Source of the DNA: a bacterium ADurb.Bin236
GTDB lineage: Bacteria > UBP15 > UBA6099
Direction: 5' to 3'
DNA: 32,828 bases
Assembly: GCA_002069885.1 (NCBI GenBank)
Contig: MWCD01000043.1
Location: 1 to 32,828 of the forward strand
This document shows, in pieces, positions 8,530-17,003 of this stretch. Below the pieces are notes generated by a model, which was not told the DNA's origin, searched no databases, and saw only the letters and a list, made by a program, of their open reading frames with translations. Numbering within the stretch: position 1 is the first letter of the stretch; the number at the start of each line of letters is the position of its first letter. The position numbers and the translations under genes were made by a program.

Positions 8530-11500
8530 ACTTTCCCAGCATTCGCATAGAAGGCGCAATCCTCTCTCCGGACATTCTCGACCGCTTGGAGGACATCCAC
8601 GGCCAGCGTCCCGTGGACTTCGGCTTCGATTCCTCCACAAAAGTTAAGGATGCGATCGTTCGCGCATGGGCGGACGCGCAGGATTACTGGCGCATCTTTC
8701 AGCGCAAGGTCGATGGCCTCAGAGCCGATTCCCCGGCCACAACTGAAACGCGCAACCTCTGGATCGTTCCGCTGCTCGGACTCCTCGGATACCAGACTGA
8801 ATACCAGCCTCGTGCCGTGGAGGTCAGCGGAAAGACCTATGCCATTTCCCATCGCGCAACCAATCGCGGACAGACTCCCGTCCACATCATCGGTTGCAAG
8901 GAACCCTCCGGACTGGATAAGAAGCCTGAGAAGGCAGTCCTGCGCATGTCCGCTCACGCCATGCTTCAGGAGTTCCTCAATCTTCAGGAGGAACTTTACG
9001 GCATCGTAACCAACGGTCGCCTCCTGCGCCTGCTGCGCGATAGTTCCCGCCTTGTCAAACTCTCCTATCTCGAATTCGACCTCGACCGCATCTTCACGGA
9101 CGGCCTATTCGCCGATTTCGCCGTCATGTTCCGGCTACTGCACGCAAGTCGCCTGCCGGCCACAATCGAAGGCTCATCAGAAAGCCTCATCGAGCGATAC
9201 CATCAGGACTCTCTCGATTCCGGCGCGCGCATCCGCGACGGTCTCAGCCGCGCTGTCGAACAGGCTATCCGCGACTTCGCAAACGGATTCCTCTCGCATC
9301 CGGATAACGTATCTCTGCGGGAATCCATAAGCTCCGGGACGCTGCTCCCAAAAGACTACTACCAGCATTTGCTCCGTCTCATCTATCGCATCCTCTTTCT
9401 GCTCGTTATCGAGGAACGCGACCTTGTCTATCCCAAGGATGCCGACAAAGCAAAGCGGGACATCTATTACGACTGCTACAGTCTCCAGCGTCTCCGCCGC
9501 TTGTCGGAGAAACGCTGGCTTGCCGACCGTAGCAAGCACGACCTCTGGCTTTCATTGCTCACTGCTTTCCGCCTCTTCGAGGCTGGAGGCCCCGGCGCAA
9601 AACTCGGCATCGCTCCGCTTGCCGGAGATCTCTTCAGCCCAAACGCCATACGCGAACTCGGCCAGTGCATGCTCGGCAACGACGTCCTTCTCGGTTGCCT
9701 TCGCGCTCTCAACATGTACGAGAATCTCGATACCCATCAGACCATCCGCGTTAATTACGCCGCGCTCAATGTCGAGGAGTTCGGCTCCGTATATGAAGGA
9801 CTGCTGGAATATGACCCTGTTTTTAACATCAATGGAAACCGGATTGAATTCGCGTTCGCACAAGGTGGCGAGCGTGCCGCTACTGGCTCACACTACACGC
9901 CTGATGACCTTGTGCAGCCGCTTCTCAAACATTCTCTCGATTATCTCATTGCGGACAAACTCAAGGAATCTGATAAAGAGAAGGCTCTGCTCTCGCTTCG
10001 CGTGGCGGACATTTCTTGCGGCTCCGGCCACATCCTGCTCGCCGCTGCCCGCCGCATTGCCACCGAACTGGCAATCGTTCGCACAAAGGAAGACCAACCT
10101 TCACCTAAAGCGTTCCGCGAGGCGCAGAGGGATGTCATCCGCGAGTGCATCTATGGCGTGGACATCAACCCGCTTGCCGTGGAACTTTGCAAGGTTGCGC
10201 TATGGCTCGAAGCCCACAATCCCGGAATGCCGCTCAATTTCCTCGACCACCACATAAAATGTGGGAACGCCATTGTCGGTTTCACGCGACGCGGTGAGGT
10301 CGAAAGAGGTGTGCCGGATGAAGCCTTCAAAACCATGCCAGGCGATGATAAGGAGACCATTGCGGAACTTCGCAAGCGCAATAAGATGGAGCGTGCGAAA
10401 CGCGAAAAGATTGTCGAGACGGAACTTGAACTCTCGCCGGAGATCAGCAAATACCTCGAAGGCATTCTGACGAGGTGGCGGGACATCTCCAACCTGCCGG
10501 AGCGCACACCAGAGGAAATCGAAACAAAAAAACAACGCTACATCGAATTCACTCAGAGTCCGGACGCATGGCTGCTCAATCAGATTTCGAGCATCCCAAT
10601 AGCTCAGTTCTACCTACCGAAAACTCAGGATATCGAATCAAAAATCATCACAGACGCCGAGTTCCGACTTTACTGGACAGGAAAACATCATCCGCAGGGT
10701 CAGGGAACGGCTGCCGCGCTCGCGCTCGCCCATCAGAAACGATTCTTTCATTGGTTCCTCGAATTCCCGGAAATTATTCAGCGCGGCGGATTCGACTGCA
10801 TACTTGGAAATCCACCGTACATGGGCGGAACGAATCTTAGTGGTACTTATGGCTATCCCTTCTGTGAGTTTGTAAAGTGGGAGTATGCCCCAACCGGTCT
10901 CAGTGATCTTGTTACGTATTTCGTACGCCGTATTTACAATCTGTTGCACAAAAACGGATTCACTGCATTTATAACAACAAACTCAATTAAGGATGGGGAC
11001 ATTCGTAAGGATGGTCTTGAACAGGTGATTGCCAATGGTGGAGCAATCAATTTCGCTGTTAGAGGTATCAAATGGCCGGGGCGTGCAAATCTGGTGGTCT
11101 CACTCGTTGCTATTCACAAAGGGAAATGGAATCGCAAATGTTTGTTGGATGGCAAAGAAGAAAATGTAATTAGCGCACACTTAGAAGGGTACATAGATGC
11201 TGGTCCCCCGATCATCTTGGGCAGTAATACCAACTACATGTATGAGGGGTCCAAGCCACTATCAGACGGATTTATTCTTTCTCATGAGGAAGCTGAAAGA
11301 ATCGTTCAGTCTGATCCGCGTTATAAGGAAGTGATTTTTCCGATCATAAATGGTAATGAATTAAACAATGAACCTTGTCAGACACCAGGAAAAAGCATAA
11401 TCAACTTCTTCAACTGGACGATGGATAAGGCCCGTGAATACGAATTGCCTTTTCAGATCGTAGAACAACGAGTGAAACCTGATAGGGAAAAACAGAATGA

Positions 11501-12308
11501 CAAGATAGGCAAGGAGAAATGGTGGCTGTATCTACGTCCTCGAATCGAGATGTACTCAAAAATTAGCCATTTATCTCGCTGCTTCACGGCTGCTCGTACA
11601 ACTAAGCATCTCAATTTCTCTGCTGCCCCTACCAACTATGTTTTCACGGAGGCACTTAAAGTCTTCACCACGGACCGATGGGACCTGTACACCGTTGTCC
11701 AGTCCACCCTGCACGAAGTTTGGGCGCGAAAGTATAGCGGATCACTTGAAACACGACTTCGTTATTCACCAACAGACTGTTTTGATAATTTCCCATTTCC
11801 CGAAGGCCTTTGGAAGACGGCAAATCCCACGCTTGCGGAGACCGGCGAACGCTATCACGAATTCCGTCGCGCACTCATGAAGCAACTCTGGCTTGGGCTC
11901 ACGGACATCTACAACCTGTACCACGCTTGCGACCTCTCTTCGGAGAAAGTCGCGAAGGTCAGTAAGAAGCCGCTGGCCGAGGCTGAGGCGGGTTATATCG
12001 GCATCCTCGAACTGCGCCGCCTGCACGTGGAACTGGACACCGCCATCCGCGACGCCTACGGCTGGAGCGACCTCGATCTCGGCCACGACTTCCACGAACT
12101 CGAATTCCTTGCCGAGAACGACCGCGTCCGCTACACCATCAGCCCCGACGCCCGCCGCGAAGTCCTCAAACGCCTGCTCGCCCTGAACCACGAACGCGCC
12201 GCCCAGCAGTCCGCCGCACCCGCCCCCAAGAAAACAACCCACCGCAAAAAGGACTCAACCGGCCAACTCTTCGCCGATGAAGGGGAACTCTTCGATAATT
12301 CCAGATAG
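8526..12308 (+). CDS. Eco57I/DrmMI-like N6-adenine DNA methyltransferase
   Basis: This 1260-aa protein is a large gamma-type adenine methyltransferase of the Eco57I/PglX/DrmMI group. Motif I, DISCGSGH (495-502), would bind S-adenosylmethionine, and the catalytic motif IV is NPPYMGG (762-768). About 490 residues precede motif I, as in type IIG and DISARM enzymes; I cannot see a clear intact PD-(D/E)XK nuclease there. The part after motif IV, expected to hold the target recognition domain, is encoded by clearly more AT-rich DNA (about 10830-11660) than the flanks, suggesting recombinational exchange of specificity. The start shares an ATGA overlap with the SNF2 gene. In DISARM-type systems the methylase marks host DNA as self. 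The C-terminus ends in a basic, alanine-rich tail. Confidence 0.88.
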   Translation: MNFPSIRIEGAILSPDILDRLEDIHGQRPVDFGFDSSTKVKDAIVRAWADAQDYWRIFQRKVDGLRADSPATTETRNLWIVPLLGLLGYQTEYQPRAVEVSGKTYAISHRATNRGQTPVHIIGCKEPSGLDKKPEKAVLRMSAHAMLQEFLNLQEELYGIVTNGRLLRLLRDSSRLVKLSYLEFDLDRIFTDGLFADFAVMFRLLHASRLPATIEGSSESLIERYHQDSLDSGARIRDGLSRAVEQAIRDFANGFLSHPDNVSLRESISSGTLLPKDYYQHLLRLIYRILFLLVIEERDLVYPKDADKAKRDIYYDCYSLQRLRRLSEKRWLADRSKHDLWLSLLTAFRLFEAGGPGAKLGIAPLAGDLFSPNAIRELGQCMLGNDVLLGCLRALNMYENLDTHQTIRVNYAALNVEEFGSVYEGLLEYDPVFNINGNRIEFAFAQGGERAATGSHYTPDDLVQPLLKHSLDYLIADKLKESDKEKALLSLRVADISCGSGHILLAAARRIATELAIVRTKEDQPSPKAFREAQRDVIRECIYGVDINPLAVELCKVALWLEAHNPGMPLNFLDHHIKCGNAIVGFTRRGEVERGVPDEAFKTMPGDDKETIAELRKRNKMERAKREKIVETELELSPEISKYLEGILTRWRDISNLPERTPEEIETKKQRYIEFTQSPDAWLLNQISSIPIAQFYLPKTQDIESKIITDAEFRLYWTGKHHPQGQGTAAALALAHQKRFFHWFLEFPEIIQRGGFDCILGNPPYMGGTNLSGTYGYPFCEFVKWEYAPTGLSDLVTYFVRRIYNLLHKNGFTAFITTNSIKDGDIRKDGLEQVIANGGAINFAVRGIKWPGRANLVVSLVAIHKGKWNRKCLLDGKEENVISAHLEGYIDAGPPIILGSNTNYMYEGSKPLSDGFILSHEEAERIVQSDPRYKEVIFPIINGNELNNEPCQTPGKSIINFFNWTMDKAREYELPFQIVEQRVKPDREKQNDKIGKEKWWLYLRPRIEMYSKISHLSRCFTAARTTKHLNFSAAPTNYVFTEALKVFTTDRWDLYTVVQSTLHEVWARKYSGSLETRLRYSPTDCFDNFPFPEGLWKTANPTLAETGERYHEFRRALMKQLWLGLTDIYNLYHACDLSSEKVAKVSKKPLAEAEAGYIGILELRRLHVELDTAIRDAYGWSDLDLGHDFHELEFLAENDRVRYTISPDARREVLKRLLALNHERAAQQSAAPAPKKTTHRKKDSTGQLFADEGELFDNSR

Positions 12309-12326
12309 TTCAAGAGGAAACAAATT

Positions 12327-13418
12327 ATGGCTAAAAAAGACAAACGTAATCTACCAATGAAGCCGGAAACAGCGTCTGAGTTCATCTTGTACCAGGCCGA
12401 TGACGGCCAGACGAAGATTCAGGTCCGGCTCGTGGACGGAACTGTGTGGCTGCCGCAGCGTTCGATTGCGGAGCTTTTCCAGAAATCCACGCCAACCGTA
12501 AATGAGCACATAGCCAACATCTACGAGGAGGGTGAACTGGCCCCCGAGGCAACTGTTCGGAAATTCCGAATAGTTCAACCGGAAGGAACCCGACGGGTGG
12601 AACGGCTGGTGGACTTCTACAACCTCGACATGATTCTCGCGGTTGGCTACCGCGTCCGGTCCCACCGGGGCACGCAGTTCCGCCAGTGGGCCACACGCAC
12701 CCTCAGCGAGTTTCTCGTCAAAGGGTTCGTGATGGACGACGAGAGGCTCAAGCAAGGCCGCAACATCGGCGAAGATTATTTCGATGAGCTTCTGGAGCGA
12801 ATCAGAGCCATACGGGCATCCGAGCGCCGCTTTTACCAGAAGATCACGGACATTTACGCCACGAGCATCGACTACGACCCAAACGTGGAGATTACACAAA
12901 CATTTTACGCAACGGTCCAGAACAAGCTTCACTGGGCCATCCACGGCCACACAGCCGCGGAGGTCATCGTGGAGCGCGCCGACGCATCCAAGCCGCACAT
13001 GGGACTGACTACATGGAAGAATTCTCCGCGCGGCCGCATCCGGAAGGCGGACGCCACGATTGCCAAAAATTACCTCTCGGAAAAGGAAATCAGCGACCTT
13101 GACCGCATCGTGACCATGTATCTGGACTATGCCGAGCTTCAGGCCGACAACCGGCGTCCGATGCACATGGCGGACTGGATCAAGAGGCTCGACGCGTTCC
13201 TGCAATTCAATGAGAAGAATATCCTGGCGAATCCGGGCAAAGTGTCGCACGAGCTTGCCCTTGAGCATGCGGAGGCCGAGTTCGAAAAGTTCGACGCCGC
13301 GCGCCGCAGTCTGGAGGCCACACAGCCCGTCAGCGACTTCGACCACGTCGTGGAGCAGGTCAAGCAACTGGGCAAGGGCTCCGCAAAACCACCGAACAAT
13401 AGAAAAAAGCGGAAGTGA
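12327..13418 (+). CDS. RhuM-family protein
   Basis: This 363-aa protein resembles the RhuM (virulence protein RhuM) family. The N-terminal half has the typical layout: a short beta region with VWLPQRSIAELF, a helix-turn-helix-like segment (STPTVNEHIANIYEEGEL), then RKFRIVQ, the YNLDMILAVGYRVRS motif and FRQWAT. The C-terminal half is helical and contains FYATVQNKLHWAIHG. RhuM genes often sit inside restriction-modification and DISARM-type loci, but their molecular role is unsettled; DNA binding is plausible from the N-terminal part. An AGAGGAAA ribosome site lies just upstream and the gap after the methyltransferase stop is 18 nt, so it belongs to the same operon. Confidence 0.85.
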   Translation: MAKKDKRNLPMKPETASEFILYQADDGQTKIQVRLVDGTVWLPQRSIAELFQKSTPTVNEHIANIYEEGELAPEATVRKFRIVQPEGTRRVERLVDFYNLDMILAVGYRVRSHRGTQFRQWATRTLSEFLVKGFVMDDERLKQGRNIGEDYFDELLERIRAIRASERRFYQKITDIYATSIDYDPNVEITQTFYATVQNKLHWAIHGHTAAEVIVERADASKPHMGLTTWKNSPRGRIRKADATIAKNYLSEKEISDLDRIVTMYLDYAELQADNRRPMHMADWIKRLDAFLQFNEKNILANPGKVSHELALEHAEAEFEKFDAARRSLEATQPVSDFDHVVEQVKQLGKGSAKPPNNRKKRK

Positions 13419-13422
13419 GCAG

Positions 13423-13623
13423 ATGATTCCCGACATGGATCACGACGGAGATATCGACGGCAGGGATTACTACGACGATCTCGGCGGCGCGTATCATTTT
13501 GCTCCGAAAGAGCTTAAAGACGATCTGTCCGCACCGCCGTCACCGGGTATGATAACCGCCGCACGCGTACTATCTGCGTTGTTCTGGATTGCGGTGCTTT
13601 TTTTATTGTTGTGGGTGTTCTGA
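13423..13623 (+). CDS. 66-aa membrane microprotein with an EF-hand-like calcium loop
   Basis: This short gene starts 4 nt after the rhuM stop. The protein begins MIPDMDHDGDIDGRD, an acidic loop spacing Asp residues like an EF-hand or dockerin calcium site (Asp4, Asp6, Asp8, Asp10, Asp12). A linker follows, then a single hydrophobic segment (about residues 47-66, ending LFLLLWVF) that would anchor the C-terminus in the membrane. It has no signal peptide, so the acidic loop may face the cytoplasm. The following TPR gene starts 1 nt after its stop. I do not recognise the family. Function is unknown; a metal-responsive membrane partner of the TPR protein is one guess. A longer upstream extension in this frame overlaps rhuM and is unlikely to be real. 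Confidence 0.6.
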   Translation: MIPDMDHDGDIDGRDYYDDLGGAYHFAPKELKDDLSAPPSPGMITAARVLSALFWIAVLFLLLWVF

Positions 13624-13624
13624 C

Positions 13625-14983
13625 ATGGTTAAGATACCTATATCATCTGAAGAAAAGAATAAAGGCGATAATCCCGCTGACAGACTGACTGACGGTGCCC
13701 GCTCGCTCGAATCTAGGGCATTTCAAAAAGCCATAGACATCTTTGTCTCCATCTTGCGCGACGAACCGGAGAACGGTAACGCTTACCTGAATCTTGGCAA
13801 AGCCTATGTTCAAATGGGAAGGATGCAGGAGGCAGTGAACGCGCTCTTGAAGGCCGCGGAACTGCTTCCCGGCAATGTTGAGGCACATCTGCTGCTGTCT
13901 CAGGCCTACGCCGGAACTGGAAGCCATGACGATGCACTAATGACCCTCAGAAAGGCGGAGAGTCTTTTCCCGGATGAACCTTACGTCCCGTTCAAGCTCG
14001 GAATGTTGCTGGGGGAAATGGATCGTTTGAATGAATCCGCCGAAGCATACAGTAAGGCCGTGACAATCAAGCCTGAGTTTGCCCAAGCTCACAACAACCT
14101 CGGAGCGTTATATGTGAATTGCGGGCTGTACCTGATGGGGGTAAAAACACTCGAAAAGGCTGTGGAATTTGACCCGCAAAACCCGATCTGCAGGGACAAC
14201 TACGGGCGTGCCCTTGCCGGGCTGCGAAAGTTCGATCTGGCAATCGCACAGCAACTGGAAAGCATCAGGCTGAATCCCGGCAGGGCTGCAACCCACAGAC
14301 ACATCGCCGACACTTATTTCAAAATGGGAAACAGAGAACTGGCGTTGAAAGCAATCAGGAAAGCGGTGGAACTCAACAGTGACGACCCGGCGAACTGTCT
14401 CGGCCTCTCTGAAGTGCTGACAGACCAGTTTGAGGATCAGGCCGAGGGGCTGAAATTGTGCAAGACATGGCTGAAGAAATGGCCGGAAGACATTGATGTT
14501 ATAAGCCGGGTGGCAATGATCTACACAGCCTCGCGTGCGACATACGGTGGAAAGGACACTCTCAACATAAACGGCATCGAAAAAGCGGAGGAGCTGCTTG
14601 AACAGGCGTTGAAAAAAGCGCCGGACAATGTCCGTTTGCATAAACAGATGGTGTTGACAATTCAGAACCGCGGCTGGGGTGGGGAATATACCGAAAGAGC
14701 ACTCCGGCATTTGTCCGAAGTCGTGAGAATCCGGCCCGATGATCCCCAGGCGCACTTTGAGTTGGGGGAATGCTATTACAGCGCAAGAGGGAACGTAAAC
14801 ATATACTCCCCTGACATCGAATGTCTTCAGCTTGCAGAGCAGAGCCTGAGAAAAGCCATCCGCCTTGACCCCTGCATGCTGGATGCCTACGAGTGCCTCG
14901 CAAAAACGTATGAAGCACTCGGATGGGATGCCCTCGCGCAGGACACTCGCAAACAGGCCGAGTCTGTCAAAAACCGTGAGTAA
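13625..14983 (+). CDS. TPR-repeat protein
   Basis: This 452-aa protein consists mainly of tetratricopeptide repeats. Successive 34-residue units are visible from about residue 30, for example AYLNLGKAYVQMGRMQEAVNA, AHNNLGALYVNCGLYLMGVK and ATHRHIADTYFKMGNRELAL, with more diverged copies in the middle and another set near the C-terminus. There is no signal peptide or membrane segment. I chose the ATG at 13625 because it lies 1 nt after the stop of the microprotein gene, implying coupled translation; an in-frame ATG 12 codons upstream lies inside that gene. TPR proteins are scaffolds, and its partner here is unknown. Position directly behind the defence operon hints at a linked job, but it could also be an unrelated passenger. 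Confidence 0.85.
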   Translation: MVKIPISSEEKNKGDNPADRLTDGARSLESRAFQKAIDIFVSILRDEPENGNAYLNLGKAYVQMGRMQEAVNALLKAAELLPGNVEAHLLLSQAYAGTGSHDDALMTLRKAESLFPDEPYVPFKLGMLLGEMDRLNESAEAYSKAVTIKPEFAQAHNNLGALYVNCGLYLMGVKTLEKAVEFDPQNPICRDNYGRALAGLRKFDLAIAQQLESIRLNPGRAATHRHIADTYFKMGNRELALKAIRKAVELNSDDPANCLGLSEVLTDQFEDQAEGLKLCKTWLKKWPEDIDVISRVAMIYTASRATYGGKDTLNINGIEKAEELLEQALKKAPDNVRLHKQMVLTIQNRGWGGEYTERALRHLSEVVRIRPDDPQAHFELGECYYSARGNVNIYSPDIECLQLAEQSLRKAIRLDPCMLDAYECLAKTYEALGWDALAQDTRKQAESVKNRE

Positions 14984-15147
14984 GATATTTGGTATGCTTG
15001 TTGTAAATGAAATGAATATTTCTTGCGCATCGAAGGGAGAACTTGTCGCCAAACGTCTGAATGAGTTTCTTGTGATTTGAGGATGCTGCTAATAGCAGTG
15101 GGCCGGGATTATCGTTTACTGATAACAGAGATACTAATGGCTAACCC
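14984..15147. other. convergent gap between the TPR gene and the amidoligase operon
   Basis: These 164 bases separate two convergent units. A small hairpin (CTGCT at 15086-15090, AGCAG at 15094-15098, 3-nt loop) is present without a T-run, so I do not call it a terminator. Nothing else is evident. Confidence 0.3.
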
Positions 15148-15579
15148 TTAAAAATGGGAAGAAGCACAGCGAATCGATGGCATTAGAAATCTTCGCCAGC
15201 AACCGGATGGAACTAATATGAAATCGGGGCGCTGTCTTTCTTTCGGGTACACATAAACCCAGGCAGGTGCTTTCTTCCCACCATTCAGGATCGAAACGCT
15301 TTTTTCAATCCTGATGTAGTGGCTTCGGCTATCGCCGGGGCGATAACCTTCAAGCCGGTCGAGGTGTTCGAGCGTTTTTGCGATATCTGGAAACGTCATG
15401 ACCTCTCCGAGGACCTGCCCGTCGAGCGCATCAAACATCGCGGGGAATCCATAGGGAAGATGATAAAGCCGCCCGGTAGTGACAGCGGGCTCAATAGTGA
15501 GCGCATCGCGGCAGTACCTTTCGTGGTTCCAGAATCCGGACATCAGACTTCCGTAGACAAATAATCTTGATATCCCCAT
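15148..15579 (-). CDS. gamma-glutamylcyclotransferase-like (AIG2/GGCT fold) protein
   Basis: This 143-aa protein has the GGCT/AIG2 fold signature: LFVYGSLMSGF near the N-terminus (YGSL at 9-12) and RLEGYRPGD, in which Glu77 matches the family's catalytic glutamate. Such enzymes release gamma-glutamyl groups as 5-oxoproline or act on gamma-glutamylamines. I chose the ATG at 15579 because a GAGGAG site lies about 10 nt upstream and the YGSL motif follows at once; a longer frame to 15873 runs antiparallel-free but overlaps the amidotransferase gene without motif support. The gene overlaps the end of the amidotransferase gene by 37 nt. With the amidoligase upstream, it probably removes or trims gamma-glutamyl-type adducts. 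Confidence 0.8.
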   Translation of the reverse strand: MGISRLFVYGSLMSGFWNHERYCRDALTIEPAVTTGRLYHLPYGFPAMFDALDGQVLGEVMTFPDIAKTLEHLDRLEGYRPGDSRSHYIRIEKSVSILNGGKKAPAWVYVYPKERQRPDFILVPSGCWRRFLMPSIRCASSHF

Positions 15580-16340
15580 GATGAATAGCTCCTCATCCGT
15601 CCTTTGAAATAAAAATCGTGTTGCCGGAAGTCCATCAGGTCGGCAACATTGAATGCCGACAGCGTGTACGCAGCGATATCCAGCGGAATGACATCCTGTC
15701 TTCCACCGTTGACCCGCTCGAGCGGCCATTCCTCGGACGAGTAGAACACGGCCCGAAATCCTTTGTGATACCACAGGGTTAGCGGCTTGTTGCCTTTGAT
15801 GACCAGAATCGTATCGGGCGCCGATGTGCGCGTGAAAACGGCGGACATGCCGCCACGGACGTCGCTGACGCAAGCCGTGAAGTTCTCGATGCTGTCTTTT
15901 TTATCCGCGAGCCGGAAGATGAACTCGCTGTCAACTTCGCCAACACGCGGCAGCCGGTATTTCTTGAAAAGCCGGTCCGCGTTCAGGATCGTGCCCGCGG
16001 CGGTGCCTATTACGGCTCCCGCCCTAATCGGATGGTTGTTCAGGCTGTTCGCCTCCGTGCCGCGCGTTTTCCATCGAGTGTGCCCAAGGATACAGGTTGT
16101 CGCATTATCGAATCGTCCGATGATTTCTGAATATTTCTCTTCCATGACCAGCTTCGCCGCAGGGCCCGGACGCTTGAAAAGCGAGTACGTGCCGTCGCGC
16201 CGTATCATGGCGAGACCGGCGGCGTCTTTCCCGCGCGCCTGATTGAGCAAAAGCAGCTCAGTAAACATGCGTCCGATTTCTTCGAGTTCCGTTTTACGGC
16301 GGCGTTTGTTGCCAATTAAAACCCCGGTTAATCCGCACAT
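15543..16340 (-). CDS. class II glutamine amidotransferase domain protein
   Basis: This 265-aa protein is a stand-alone class II (Ntn-type) glutamine amidotransferase. Met1 is followed by Cys2, the nucleophile exposed after Met removal. Other family marks are GHTRW (86-90), NNHPI (101-105) and EVDSEF (135-140). By eye, the HNG segment that forms the oxyanion hole in enzymes such as GlmS is replaced by AAG (114-116), which could weaken or change glutaminase activity. No synthetase domain is fused. It would release ammonia from glutamine or hydrolyse a related amide, perhaps serving the amidoligase in the same operon. Ribosome site GGAG lies upstream of the ATG. Confidence 0.82.
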   Translation of the reverse strand: MCGLTGVLIGNKRRRKTELEEIGRMFTELLLLNQARGKDAAGLAMIRRDGTYSLFKRPGPAAKLVMEEKYSEIIGRFDNATTCILGHTRWKTRGTEANSLNNHPIRAGAVIGTAAGTILNADRLFKKYRLPRVGEVDSEFIFRLADKKDSIENFTACVSDVRGGMSAVFTRTSAPDTILVIKGNKPLTLWYHKGFRAVFYSSEEWPLERVNGGRQDVIPLDIAAYTLSAFNVADLMDFRQHDFYFKGRMRSYSSWGYQDYLSTEV

Positions 16341-16355
16341 ATTATTTACACTCCA

Positions 16356-16796
16356 TCAAAGGTTGTGTTCTCTTTTCTTTGGTTCCATCCAGACCTGGGC
16401 GCTATCGAACTGGCGCATTAAATCCGCCGCCTGGCGCATGCTTTTTCCTTCGTAGTTTCTGACTTCACTGATACCGCTCGCGGCCTGATATAAAAATTGG
16501 AGAGCCTGCACAGCCTTCCAGAATTTGTCTTTCGGCGCATCATTCATGTACAGAAGGTTGAATTTCTTTTCGCATATTCTGTCAGGCCCGACGATTCCTT
16601 CATAGATAACGGCATCAATATTTCCATTCGCCAGTTTTTTTGACATGATGCGGCGCATGCGAGAAGTGCCAGGAAGCGAGAAATCCGCAATCACATAAAG
16701 CGATTCATCAGGCTCATTAATTGTGATAATCGGCTTTAGATTCCGTTGCAGATTCTGAAAGCTGTGCTGAGCGTTCCGCTTCTTCTTATTCGACAT
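16356..16796 (-). CDS. conserved-looking small protein of unknown function in amidoligase operon
   Basis: This 146-aa protein has a basic N-terminus (KKKRN), a beta-rich middle with SLYVIADFSLPGTSRMRR and a helical C-terminal third. I recognise no domain, signal peptide or membrane segment. A strong AAGGAG site precedes the ATG, and the gene lies 15 nt upstream of the amidotransferase gene while overlapping the end of the 71-aa gene by 11 nt, so it is translated as part of the operon. It could be a carrier or substrate of the amide chemistry, but nothing in the sequence proves this. Confidence 0.7.
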   Translation of the reverse strand: MSNKKKRNAQHSFQNLQRNLKPIITINEPDESLYVIADFSLPGTSRMRRIMSKKLANGNIDAVIYEGIVGPDRICEKKFNLLYMNDAPKDKFWKAVQALQFLYQAASGISEVRNYEGKSMRQAADLMRQFDSAQVWMEPKKREHNL

Positions 16797-17001
16797 TCCG
16801 TTCTCCTTCCGCTTTGATTTCCTGCCCGGCGATTCCGGCTTTCTCCTTCATGAAATTGATCCATGCAACCCGTTTCATTCCCATGGCTTTGTGAATGTCC
16901 GCTTTTGTCAGTACGCCGAGCCGCCGGAACTGTCCCATCACCACGTAGCAATTCTCTTCGTTGATGAAGCGCTCAATTTTCCCGATGGGGTCATCATCCA
17001 T
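16786..17001 (-). CDS. 71-aa protein of unknown function in amidoligase operon
   Basis: The protein begins MDDDPIGKIERF and has a likely small helical fold with a helix-turn-helix-like stretch (LGVLTKADIHKAMGM followed by WINFMKEKAGI). A GGGAGG ribosome site precedes the ATG. It sits 2 nt after the 80-aa gene and overlaps the 146-aa gene by 11 nt. I do not recognise the family; nucleic-acid binding is possible but speculative. Confidence 0.65.
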   Translation of the reverse strand: MDDDPIGKIERFINEENCYVVMGQFRRLGVLTKADIHKAMGMKRVAWINFMKEKAGIAGQEIKAEGERNVE

Positions 17002-17003
17002 GC

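Noticed and set aside
9424-10257. 277-codon frame inside the methyltransferase gene
   Set aside because: It runs in another frame of the same strand through motif I; its Ser/Ala/Arg-rich translation has no domain.
12351-13436. 361-codon frame opposite rhuM
   Set aside because: It mirrors the rhuM frame on the other strand, has no ribosome site, and the plus-strand protein has clear family motifs.
14108-15052. 314-codon minus-strand frame opposite the TPR gene
   Set aside because: The plus strand carries regular TPR units, and the opposite frame has no motif or ribosome site.
15580-15873. N-terminal extension of the GGCT-like frame
   Set aside because: It lies inside the amidotransferase gene, has no domain features, and a GAGGAG site supports the later ATG at 15579.
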